Shown here: positions 35,202 to 43,400 of the stretch, piece by piece
How positions within the stretch are numbered: position 1 is the stretch's first letter
Layout: each line of letters begins with the position of its first letter
Assembly (NCBI GenBank): GCA_963829955.1
Contig: CAWHKS010000002.1
Coordinates: forward strand, 62,001 to 126,000
Origin: DASTFY01 sp963829955
GTDB lineage: Bacteria > Actinomycetota > Acidimicrobiia > Acidimicrobiales > Ilumatobacteraceae
Direction of reading: 5' to 3'
DNA: 64,000 nt
The notes under the pieces: model-generated
Seen by the model: only the letters and a program-made list of their open reading frames with translations
The model's database searches: none
What the model was told of the DNA's origin: nothing
Program-made: the position numbers and the translations under genes

Positions 35202-37235
35202 ATGAGCACTGCCCCGCCCGCCACCACGACCGCGGCGCTCGAGGTCGATCGACCTCGAGGTGGCGTACATGGTCCGCGGCATCCCCCGCCTCGTCCTGCG
35301 GGGCGTCAGCTTCCAGGTCGCCCCCGGGGAGGCCTACGGCCTGGTCGGCGAGTCCGGCTGTGGCAAGTCCACGACCGCTTTCGCCGCCCTTCGCTATCTG
35401 CCGTCCAACGGCCGGATCGTCAAAGGCCACATCAAGGTGGCGGGTGACGACGTGACCGAGATGAACGACGCACGAGTTGCGGTCGTTCCGCTCCCACCAC
35501 GCGTCGATGGTGTACCAGGACCCCGGGTCGGCGCTGAACCCGACCTTGCGCGTCGGGCCGCAGGTCATCGAGTGCTTCACCCTGCTCGGTCACAAGGGCG
35601 AGCAGGCCGAGCGGCGGGCCGAGGAGGCGCTGCGCATGGTCCGCATCGCCGACCCCGCGTCCGTGATGGGCCGCTACCCGTACCAGCTCTCGGGCGGCAT
35701 GCAGCAGCGGGTCGTCATCGCCATGGCGCTGGCCTGCGATCCGCAGCTCCTCGTGCTCGACGAGCCGACCACCGGCCTCGACGCGACGGTCGAAGCCGAG
35801 GTGCTGGACCTGGTCAAGACCCTCCGCCACGAGACCTCGGCGGCGATCCTGCTCATCGCCCACAACCTGGGCGTCATCCGCTCGATGTGCGACCGCGTCG
35901 GCGTGATGTACGCCGGGAAGCTCGTCGAGGAGGGACCGGCGCAGGAGGTGTTCGACGACCCGAAGCACCCCTACACCGTGGGTCTGCTGCGCTGCCTGCC
36001 CCGCCACGGCCTCCGCAAGGACGAGCGGGCGCTGTTCACCATCCCGGGCACGCTGCCCCAGATCGGTGCCGATCTGCCGGCCTGCGTCTACGAGGAGCGC
36101 TGCGCCATCTCGACGGACATCTGCCGTGACCCAGCCGCCACCCCGCGTGGCGGTGACCGGTGGCCACTTCACCCTCTGCCACCACCCGGACCGTCTCGAC
36201 GAGATCCCCGACCCGGCCGCCTCGGCCGGGACGGCCAGCGGACTCGGGACAGCGGGTGGTGCTGACGATGAACCACGTCTCGAAGACGTTCAAGCAGGGT
36301 GGCAAGTCGATCCCCGCGCTGGTCGGCGTGGACCTCGGCATCGACGACGGCGAGACGCTCGGCCTGGTCGGCGAGTCGGGCTCGGGCAAGTCGACGCTGG
36401 CCAAGGCCATGCTCGGCATCCACGCGCCCGACAGCGGTGGCGAGGTCACGCTGGACGGCGCGGCCATCGCCGGCAAGAGCTCGGAGCGGCCGGCGGAGAC
36501 GAAGCGGGCCATCCAGATGGTCTTCCAGAACCCCGACTCGGCCCTCAACCGCAACTGGACCGTGCGCCGGATCCTGAAGCGCTCGATCGTCAAGCTCACC
36601 GGGGTGAAGGGCAAGAAGGCCGACGACCGGGTGGCCGAACTGGCCGAGGCGCTGCGCCTCAGCCCCCGCCACCTCGACCTCAAGCCCCGCCAGCTCTCGG
36701 GCGGGCTGAAGCAGCGCGTCGCCATCGCCCGGGCCTTCGCCGGGGACCCGCGGGTCGTCGTGTGCGACGAGCCGACCAGCGCCCTCGACGTCAGCGTCCA
36801 GGCCGCCATCTTGAACCTCCTGGCCGAGCTGCAGGTCGGGGATCCACCAGCTACCTCTTCATCTCCCACGACCTCGGCGTGGTCCGCTACCTGGCCGATC
36901 GCATCGCCGTCATGTATCTCGGCCGCATCATGGAGCTGGGACCGACGGACGCCGTGTTCAAGGGTCCGCACCACCCGTACACCGAGGCGTTGCTGTCGGC
37001 GGTGCCGAGTGTGGACGGTGAGCCGAGCACTCGCATCCGCCTCGACGGCGAGATCCCGTCACCCGCTGATCCTCCGAGCGGCTGCGTGTTCCACACCCGC
37101 TGCCACCGCTTCATCGAGGGCCTGTGCGAGGTGACCGAGCCACCGGAGAACGTGGTCGAGCCCGGTCACACGATCCGGTGCCACATCCCGGTCGAGGAGT
37201 TGCGGCGGCTCCAGTCCCTGGACCCGCTCCCGTGA
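35202..37235 (+). pseudogene. Fused dual ABC ATPase (DppD-DppF type), multiple frameshifts
   Basis: Two ATPase domains in one reading path. First: Walker A GESGCGKST, signature LSGGMQQRV, Walker B LLVLDEPTTGLD. Second: Walker A GESGSGKST, LSGGLKQRV, VVVCDEPTSALD. Each is followed by the oligopeptide-ATPase C-terminal Cys motif (CVYEERCAISTDIC; CVFHTRCHRFIEGLC). The frame must be changed near 35245, 35471, 36131, 36240 (each one extra base) and 36838 (one missing base). The join near 36240 could instead be a boundary between two genes. It powers the importer. Confidence 0.78.
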
Positions 37236-37265
37236 CACGGCGATGACCGGCCGCCCGACGAACCC

Positions 37266-38807
37266 GTGAGCACCATCGGGCGCACTCGGGCTGGTGGGCG
37301 GGCCGGCCGCATCCAGACCCGCGCCGCCCATACCGGCGAGTCCCACGCGCCGGCCTTCATCCGCCGGCAGATCCCCTGCTACGAGCTGGTGGGCGAAGAG
37401 GGCCTGGCGCTCATCGAAGCCAACGCCGACCGCATCCTGGCCGAGGTCGGGATCGAGGTCCGCGGCGACGAGGTGGCGCTGGCGCTGTTCCGCGACGCGG
37501 GCGCGACGGTCGACGGCGAGCGGGTGCGGTTCGACGCCGGCCACGTCCGGGCGCTGTGTTCCACGGCGCCGAGGAGCTTCACGCAGCGGGCCCGGAACCC
37601 CGACCGTTCCGTGGAGATCGGTGGCGACGCCGTCGTGTTCGCGCCCGCCTACGGATCGCCCTTCGTGCGGGATCTGCCCGGCGGCCGCCGCTATGCCTCG
37701 CTGACGGACTTCGAGAACTTCGTGAAGCTCGCCTACGTCACGCCGTGGCTGCACCACTCGGGCGGCACCGTCTGCGAACCGGTCGACGTGCCGGTCAACA
37801 AGCGGCACCTCGACATGGTCTACGCGGACCTGCGCTACAGCGACAAGGGGCTCATGGGCTCGGTCACCCAGCCGTCGCGCGCCGAGGACTCCATCGAGAT
37901 GGCTCGCCTTGTCTTCGGCACCGACGTCGTCGACGAGGAGTGCGTCATCCTCGGCAACGTCAACGTGAACTCGCCCCTCGTGTGGGATGCGGCGATGACC
38001 GGCGCGCTCAGGGCGTACGCGTCCGCCAACCAGGCGCCGGTGGTCGTCCCGTTCATCCTCGGCGGGGCCATGGGCCCGGTGACCCTGGCCGGCGCCATCG
38101 CCCAGGCCCATGCGGAGACGCTCGTCGGGGTGGCGTTGGGGCAGCTCACCCGGCCCGGCTCGCCGGTGATCTACGGCAACTTCCTGTCGTCGATGGCGCT
38201 GCGCTCGGGCTCGCCGACGTTCGGGACGCCCGAGCCGGCCCTCGGCTCGTTGGTGGTCGGCCAGCTCGCCCGGCGGGTGGGGTTGCCGCTGCGCTGCTCG
38301 GGCGCGTTCACCTCCTCCAAGGTCCCGGACGGGCAGGCCATGCTGGAGTCCGCGGTGTCCATGCAGGCCGCCGTGCTCTGCGGGGCCAACTTCATCCTCC
38401 ACTCGGCCGGCTGGCTGGAGGGCGGGCTGGCCATGGGCTACGAGAAGTTCGTGATGGACGCCGACTTCTGCGGCGCGCTGCACACCTACCTCCGCGGCAT
38501 GGACCTCTCCGAGGACCAGTTCGCGCTGGACGGCTTCCTCGAGCTCGGTCCCGGCAAGCACTTCTTCTCCGCGCAGCACACCTTGCGGCACTACGAGACG
38601 GCGTTCTGGGACAGTTGGGTGGCCGACAACAACTCGTTCGAGCAGTGGCGCGACGCCGGCGAGCGGCGCGTCGAGGATCGGGCCGCGGAGCGGGTGGCGG
38701 CGATGCTGGCCGCGTACGAGCCACCGCCGATCGATCCCGCGGTGGACGAGGCGCTGCTCGACTTCATGGCCCGGCGCAAGGCCGACACGCCGGACATGTG
38801 GCACTAG
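37266..38807 (+). CDS. MttB-family (non-pyrrolysine) amine:corrinoid methyltransferase, copy 1
   Basis: 513 residues from GTG, trimethylamine-methyltransferase (MttB) family TIM barrel. Family-like stretches include LIEANADRILAEVGIEVRGDEVAL near the start, MTGALRAYASANQAPVVVPFILGGAMGPVTLAGA and GSPTFGTPE. There is no in-frame amber codon, so it belongs to the large pyrrolysine-lacking group, whose studied members demethylate quaternary amines (glycine betaine MtgB, proline betaine MtpB, carnitine MtcB) to a Co(I) corrinoid. It follows the importer by 30 bp and precedes a TMADH-like flavoenzyme. Its corrinoid partner is likely the protein at 49850. Confidence 0.85.
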   Translation: MSTIGRTRAGGRAGRIQTRAAHTGESHAPAFIRRQIPCYELVGEEGLALIEANADRILAEVGIEVRGDEVALALFRDAGATVDGERVRFDAGHVRALCSTAPRSFTQRARNPDRSVEIGGDAVVFAPAYGSPFVRDLPGGRRYASLTDFENFVKLAYVTPWLHHSGGTVCEPVDVPVNKRHLDMVYADLRYSDKGLMGSVTQPSRAEDSIEMARLVFGTDVVDEECVILGNVNVNSPLVWDAAMTGALRAYASANQAPVVVPFILGGAMGPVTLAGAIAQAHAETLVGVALGQLTRPGSPVIYGNFLSSMALRSGSPTFGTPEPALGSLVVGQLARRVGLPLRCSGAFTSSKVPDGQAMLESAVSMQAAVLCGANFILHSAGWLEGGLAMGYEKFVMDADFCGALHTYLRGMDLSEDQFALDGFLELGPGKHFFSAQHTLRHYETAFWDSWVADNNSFEQWRDAGERRVEDRAAERVAAMLAAYEPPPIDPAVDEALLDFMARRKADTPDMWH

Positions 38808-38830
38808 GGGTGCGACGTGGTTGGAACGAC

Positions 38831-40879
38831 GTGGCTGAGCCGCTGACCGACGATCCGCTGCTGCAGTCCTTCACGCTGCGCCACCTCACGCTGCGCAACC
38901 GGGTGTTCTCGTCCTCGCACGAGCCCGCGTACTCCGAGAACGGTCTCCCCACCGACCGGTACCGGCTGTACCACGTGGAGAAGGCCAAGGGCGGCATCGG
39001 CATGACGATGACCGCGGGCTCGGCCGTGGTGGCCGAGGACAGCCCGCCGGCCTTCGGCAACCTGCACGCGTACCGCGACGAGATCGTGCCCTGGCTGCGG
39101 CGGATCACCGACGAGGTCCACGAGCACGGCGCGGCGTGCATGATCCAGCTCACGCACCTCGGCCGGCGGACGGGATGGGCGCAGGACGACTGGTTGCCGG
39201 TCGTGGCGCCTTCGCCCCTGCGGGAGCCCGCCCACCGGGCCATCCCGAAGGAGGCCGAAGACTGGGACATCGAGCGCATCGTGGCCAAGTACGCGGACGC
39301 CGCCGAACGGATGCAGGCCGCCGGCATGGACGGCATCGAGATCGAGTCCTACGGCCACTTGTTCGACCAGTTCTGGTCCCCTTTGACCAACCGGCGGACT
39401 GACGCGTACGGCGGCTCGATCGAAGGCCGGCTGCGGTTCGGCTGGGAGGTCCTGGGCGCCATCCGGGAGCGCGTCGGGCGCGACTACATCGTCGGTCTGC
39501 GAATGGCTGTCGACGAGCGGGTCCCCGGCGGGATCGATGCCGAGGCCGGGTTGTCCATCCTGCGACGACTCGAGGCCGACGGGTTGATCGACTTCGTCAA
39601 CGTCATCCGGGGCTACATCGCCAGCGACGCCGAGCTCATCGACGTCATCCCCATCCACGGCATGCCGTCGGCGCCCCACCTGGACTTCGCCGGGATGGTC
39701 CGCCAGTCGACCGGACTCCCCGTGTTGCACGCATCGAAGGTGGACGACGTGGCCACGGCCCGCCACGCCATCCGCGAAGGCAAGGTCGACCTGGTGGGCA
39801 TGACCCGCGCCCACCTGGCCGATCCGCACATCGTGCGCAAGCTGCTGGACGGCCGGGAGGCGGAGATCCGGCCGTGTGTCGGCGCCACCTACTGCCTCGA
39901 CCGCATCTACCAGTCGGGCGAGGCGCTGTGCATCCACAACGCCGCCACCAGCCGGGAGGGCACGATGCCCCACGAGATCCCGCGGGCATCCGTGGCGCGG
40001 CGGGTCGTGGTCGTCGGCGCCGGCCCCGGCGGGCTGGAGGCGGCCCGGGTGGCGGGGGAGCGCGGGCACGACGTCACCGTGCTCGAGGCCATGCCGTGGG
40101 CGGGCGGCCAGATCCGCCTCGCCGCCCGCAACCCCCGCCGGCGGGACCTGATGGGCATCGTCGAGTGGCGGGAGGCCGAGCTGGCCCGTCTGGGGGTGGA
40201 CGTCCGCTACGACACGCTGGCCTCCGCGGAGGACGTGCTGGACCTCGCTCCCGAGGTCGTCATCGTGGCCACCGGCGGCCTGCCCCAGGTCCCCGCGTTG
40301 GAGGCCGGCGACGATCTGGTTGTCACCAGCTGGGACGTGCTCGGCGGCGATGTCCGCCCCGCCGGTGACGTGCTGTTCTTCGACGACAACGGCTCGCACT
40401 CGGCCCTCTCCGCGGCCGAGCTGATCGCCCGCTCGGGTGCCCGTCTGGAGCTCGTGACGCCGGAGCGCATGCTGGGGGTCGAGGTCGGCGGCCTGAACCA
40501 CGTGCCGTACGCCAAGGCGTTCAACGAGACGGACACGAGGATCACCCTCAACCAGAAGGTCCTGGCCGTGCGCCCTGAGGGCGGACGCCTGTGCGTCGAC
40601 CTGGGCAGCGAGCACACAACGTATCGGGTGCCCCGTCACGTCGACCAGGTCGTCGTCGACTTCGGCACCGCGGCGTCCGACGAGCTGTACTTCGAGCTGA
40701 AGCCGCAGTCGTCGAACCTCGGCGCGGTCGACTACGGGGCACTGATCGAAGGCCGCGCGCAGACCGTGGTCCGGAACCCCGGCGGCGGCTTCCAGCTCTT
40801 CCGCGTCGGGGACTGCGTGGCGTCGCGCAACATCCACGCCGCCATTTACGACGCGCTCCGTCTCGTCAAGGACGTCTAG
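38831..40879 (+). CDS. TMADH-like FMN/FAD oxidoreductase (N-methyl amine demethylase type)
   Basis: 682 residues from GTG, the two-part build of trimethylamine dehydrogenase: an OYE barrel (1-345; THLGRRTGW, YGGSIEGRLRF), an Fe-S loop, then an NAD/FAD-binding domain (VVVVGAGPGGLEAARVAGERG). The Fe-S loop has C349, C355, C367 at the TMADH spacing, but position 352, a Cys in TMADH, is Ala (CVGATYC). Homologues with a similar loop occur among DgcA-like dimethylglycine demethylases and N-methylproline demethylases. It may remove a methyl group from the product of the adjacent MttB. Substrate inferred. Confidence 0.82.
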   Translation: MAEPLTDDPLLQSFTLRHLTLRNRVFSSSHEPAYSENGLPTDRYRLYHVEKAKGGIGMTMTAGSAVVAEDSPPAFGNLHAYRDEIVPWLRRITDEVHEHGAACMIQLTHLGRRTGWAQDDWLPVVAPSPLREPAHRAIPKEAEDWDIERIVAKYADAAERMQAAGMDGIEIESYGHLFDQFWSPLTNRRTDAYGGSIEGRLRFGWEVLGAIRERVGRDYIVGLRMAVDERVPGGIDAEAGLSILRRLEADGLIDFVNVIRGYIASDAELIDVIPIHGMPSAPHLDFAGMVRQSTGLPVLHASKVDDVATARHAIREGKVDLVGMTRAHLADPHIVRKLLDGREAEIRPCVGATYCLDRIYQSGEALCIHNAATSREGTMPHEIPRASVARRVVVVGAGPGGLEAARVAGERGHDVTVLEAMPWAGGQIRLAARNPRRRDLMGIVEWREAELARLGVDVRYDTLASAEDVLDLAPEVVIVATGGLPQVPALEAGDDLVVTSWDVLGGDVRPAGDVLFFDDNGSHSALSAAELIARSGARLELVTPERMLGVEVGGLNHVPYAKAFNETDTRITLNQKVLAVRPEGGRLCVDLGSEHTTYRVPRHVDQVVVDFGTAASDELYFELKPQSSNLGAVDYGALIEGRAQTVVRNPGGGFQLFRVGDCVASRNIHAAIYDALRLVKDV

Positions 40880-40899
40880 GTCGAGGGAGAGGACGCGGC

Positions 40900-41499
40900 G
40901 TGAGCGACGAACGGATCGCCCGCGCCCGCTCGATCGCGAGCGCGGGCGAGGCCGCGGCCGTCTATCGGGACTGGGCCGCCGGGTACGACGACGACGTGTT
41001 CGGCCGGCTCGGCTTCACCGGCAGCGCTCGCATAGCCGAGCTGCTGGTGGCGCACCTGGCCGACCGGTCGGCGCCGGTGCTCGACCTCGGCTGTGGGACG
41101 GGTGCCGTGGGAGTGCGTCTCGCGGAGCTCGGTCTGACCGCGATCGACGGTGTGGACCTGTCGCCCGAGATGCTGGCCATCGCCGAGGGGACCGCGGCGT
41201 ACCGGACGCTGTCGGTGGCGGACCTGACGGCGGGCGACCTCGAGCTCGCCGGGGGCTACGGCGCGACCATCTCCGCGGGAACGTTCACGAGTGGCCACGT
41301 CGGTCCGGATGCCGTGCCCCGGCTGCTGCGCGCGCTCGAGCCCGCCGGTCTGATCGCGTGGGTGATCGGGGACGGCATGTGGCCCTCGTTCGAGCCCGTG
41401 CTGTCGGCCTCGGCCCTCGACGTGCTGTACGCCGCGCACGAAGCCATCCGCCGGGGCGCCGGCCCCGAGGCCATGATGTTCGTCGCCCGCTCGACCTGA
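40900..41499 (+). CDS. Class I SAM-dependent methyltransferase
   Basis: 199 residues from GTG with AGGGAGAGG upstream. Motif I is VLDLGCGTGAVGVRLAELG, followed by GVDLSPEMLAIAEG (acidic motif II) and a post-II ISAGTFTSGHVGPDAVPRLLRALEPAG region. The N-terminal VYRDWAAGYDDDVFGRLG is typical of small-molecule methyltransferases. It lies 20 bp behind the TMADH-like gene, but its substrate is unknown. A methyl-adding enzyme at the end of a demethylation operon is unexpected. Confidence 0.82.
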   Translation: MSDERIARARSIASAGEAAAVYRDWAAGYDDDVFGRLGFTGSARIAELLVAHLADRSAPVLDLGCGTGAVGVRLAELGLTAIDGVDLSPEMLAIAEGTAAYRTLSVADLTAGDLELAGGYGATISAGTFTSGHVGPDAVPRLLRALEPAGLIAWVIGDGMWPSFEPVLSASALDVLYAAHEAIRRGAGPEAMMFVARST

Positions 41500-41512
41500 C
41501 CGCCGCTTGCCT

Positions 41513-41560
41513 CATCGATGTCGTGCGGATCGGCGGGGAGCGCCGAACACGACATCGATG
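41513..41560. terminator. Strong bidirectional hairpin between convergent operons
   Basis: Perfect 13-bp arms CATCGATGTCGTG (41513-41525) and CACGACATCGATG (41548-41560), with an inner CGGCG-GGGAG-CGCCG stem in the loop. It fills the 64 bp between the stop of the methyltransferase gene and the stop of soxD. Likely a terminator for both operons. Confidence 0.6.
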
Positions 41561-41563
41561 CCT

Positions 41564-41803
41564 CTAGCCGTCGAGGAGCTCGTCCGTCCGCGTGTCGCGC
41601 TGGACCGTGTGCCAGCGGCGGCAACCGGCCTCGTGGAACCAACGCTCGACCGAACGACCGTCGACGTTGTCGAGCATCCAGACGTAGTCGAGGTCGCGCT
41701 CGTCCGGGTCGGTGATGCGGTCGGGGACGCCCGGCAGCTCCCCACCGAAGCGGAACTCCTCGACGGGCCGGGCGCCGCAGTTCGGGCAGGTCAGCCAGAG
41801 CAT
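41564..41803 (-). CDS. soxD: Sarcosine oxidase delta subunit
   Basis: 79 residues, normal for SoxD. N-terminal zinc site CPNCGARPVEEFRFGGE, the central DYVWMLDNVDGRSVERWFHEAGCRRW with the WFH and Cys-R-R-W signature, and a short acidic tail. It is a structural zinc subunit of heterotetrameric sarcosine oxidase. The ATG overlaps the soxB stop. Last gene of the leftward operon. Confidence 0.92.
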   Translation of the reverse strand: MLWLTCPNCGARPVEEFRFGGELPGVPDRITDPDERDLDYVWMLDNVDGRSVERWFHEAGCRRWHTVQRDTRTDELLDG

Positions 41804-43011
41804 CAGCGTGTCCCCGCGGAGCTGGGATCGCCCATGGCCGCCTCCCGGGCGAAGCGGTCGAGGCCGAAGGGAGCGATGAGCTCGGGAACCGTGCCGGTGG
41901 CGATCAGCGAGGCGAGCGCCTCGCCGGCTGCCGGGATGGCCTTGAAGCCCCACGTGCCCCAGCCCGTCGAGAGCATGAACCCGTCCACGCCGGACTGCCC
42001 GAGGATGGGGGAGAAGTCGAGCGACACGTCGCACACGCCGGACCACTGGCGCAGCACCCGCAGCCGGGACAGGAACGGCAGGACGGTGGTGGCTTTGCGG
42101 GCGCAGGCCTGCAGGTAGGAGAACGTCGTGCCCGTGCGGTAGCTCGGCGGCCGGTCGAACTCGGCCCCGATCAGCATCTGCCCGCGGGCCGTCTGCGACG
42201 CGTAGAAGACCAGATCGTTCGAGCTGACGATCGGACCGAGCACCGGCGCGAACGCGTTGGTGACGAAGGCCTGGAGCGTGTGGGTCCTGATGGGCAGCCG
42301 TACTCCTGCCCACTCCGCGACGCGGGTGACGTGCCCGCCCACGGCGCTCAGCACCACCCCAGCGGCGATCGGGCCCTGGGGCGTGACGACGCCGGTGACG
42401 CGGTCGCCGTCCCGCAGCAGGCCAGTGACCTCCGTGCCCGGGATGACGTCGACGCCCTTCCGCATCGCACCCTGCGCGTAGGCCCATACCACGCGGTCGT
42501 GGCGGGCGGTGGCGCCCTCCTCGTGGTACGAGGCACCGACGATCGGGTAGCGGCCGCCACCACCGAGGTCGATCAGCGGGCAGAGGCGACCGATCTCCTC
42601 GGGCTCCACGTACCGCGTGCGGGCCCCGCAGGCCGTGTTCAGCAGGGCTCGGCCCTGCTCGGTGCGGGCTGTCGTGACGGAGTGCGCCAGCCAGAAGATC
42701 CCCTTGGTGGCGTGCATCACATCGCAGCCGGTCTCGCCCTCGAGCCGCTGGTACAGCTCGAGGCTGTGCTGGTAGAAGCGCACGGCTTCCGGCAGGCCGT
42801 AGTTGGCGCGGATGATGGTGGTGTTGCGTCCGGAGTTGCCGGCACCGATGTAGTCGCGCTCGAGGACGGCGACGTTCGTGATGCCATGGCGCGCCGCCAG
42901 GTGGTAGGCGGTCGACAGGCCGTGGCCGCCGCCCCCGATGATGACGACGTCGTAGGAGCGCTTCGGCTCGGCCCAGCGCAGATCGACGAGCGTCTCGACG
43001 AACTCGTTCAC
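41803..43011 (-). CDS. soxB: Sarcosine oxidase beta subunit
   Basis: 402 residues from a GTG overlapping the previous stop (GTGA). A DAO-type flavoprotein with YDVVIIGGGGHGLSTAYHLA, the GAGNSGRNTTIIRANYGLPE segment characteristic of SoxB, and the C-terminal GFMLSTGWGTWGFKAIPAAGEALA. In the tetrameric enzyme the beta subunit holds FAD and covalent FMN and oxidises sarcosine to glycine plus a methylene group for THF. Upstream start candidates would add a non-homologous extension and were not used. Confidence 0.92.
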   Translation of the reverse strand: MNEFVETLVDLRWAEPKRSYDVVIIGGGGHGLSTAYHLAARHGITNVAVLERDYIGAGNSGRNTTIIRANYGLPEAVRFYQHSLELYQRLEGETGCDVMHATKGIFWLAHSVTTARTEQGRALLNTACGARTRYVEPEEIGRLCPLIDLGGGGRYPIVGASYHEEGATARHDRVVWAYAQGAMRKGVDVIPGTEVTGLLRDGDRVTGVVTPQGPIAAGVVLSAVGGHVTRVAEWAGVRLPIRTHTLQAFVTNAFAPVLGPIVSSNDLVFYASQTARGQMLIGAEFDRPPSYRTGTTFSYLQACARKATTVLPFLSRLRVLRQWSGVCDVSLDFSPILGQSGVDGFMLSTGWGTWGFKAIPAAGEALASLIATGTVPELIAPFGLDRFAREAAMGDPSSAGTR

Positions 43012-43400
43012 GCCAGCCGCTCCTGCAGATCGGCGGACAGCGCGGCCGCGCACACCAGGAGAGCGGTGCCGTCGTCCCTCAGCCAGAGCTTGGCCGGGAC
43101 CTGCGCGACCAGACCCTGAGCCAGGCTGGATTGCGCGGCCGGCCGGGTCGCCGGCAGCTCCCACTCGATGTGACCGCGGGCCAGCGCGTCAAGCTGGTCC
43201 GGCCCGAGCTCCCAGCCGACGAAGCCTCGCTCGGCCACGACGATGGCGTGCGGGTCGTGGACCGCAGGCTCGGCGTCGTCGAGCACCAGGGCGTCGTCCG
43301 GCGCGATGCGGAGCACGACCCTCGCGTCGAGCGTGTCGACCGCGACGGGATCGGCGACGACCCGCCACGCGTGGAGGGGCTCAGGTCCGCGCACGAGCAC
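43008..43400 (-). CDS. soxG: Sarcosine oxidase gamma-like subunit
   Basis: 130 residues from GTG, starting inside the end of soxA and overlapping the start of soxB. It is shorter than usual SoxG (about 190-200) and weakly conserved: an N-terminal segment with PLHAWRVVADPVAVDTLDARVV, then IVVAERGFVGWELGPDQLDALA and a C-terminal VPAKLWLRDDGTALLVCAAALS. The position between A and B genes supports the assignment more than the sequence. It would help assemble the tetramer. Confidence 0.55.
   Translation of the reverse strand: MLVRGPEPLHAWRVVADPVAVDTLDARVVLRIAPDDALVLDDAEPAVHDPHAIVVAERGFVGWELGPDQLDALARGHIEWELPATRPAAQSSLAQGLVAQVPAKLWLRDDGTALLVCAAALSADLQERLA

Noticed and set aside
31553..36900. Programmed ribosomal frameshifting as an explanation for the importer genes
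   Set aside because: There are too many sites, without slippery heptamers or a shared signal, and one site goes in the opposite direction.
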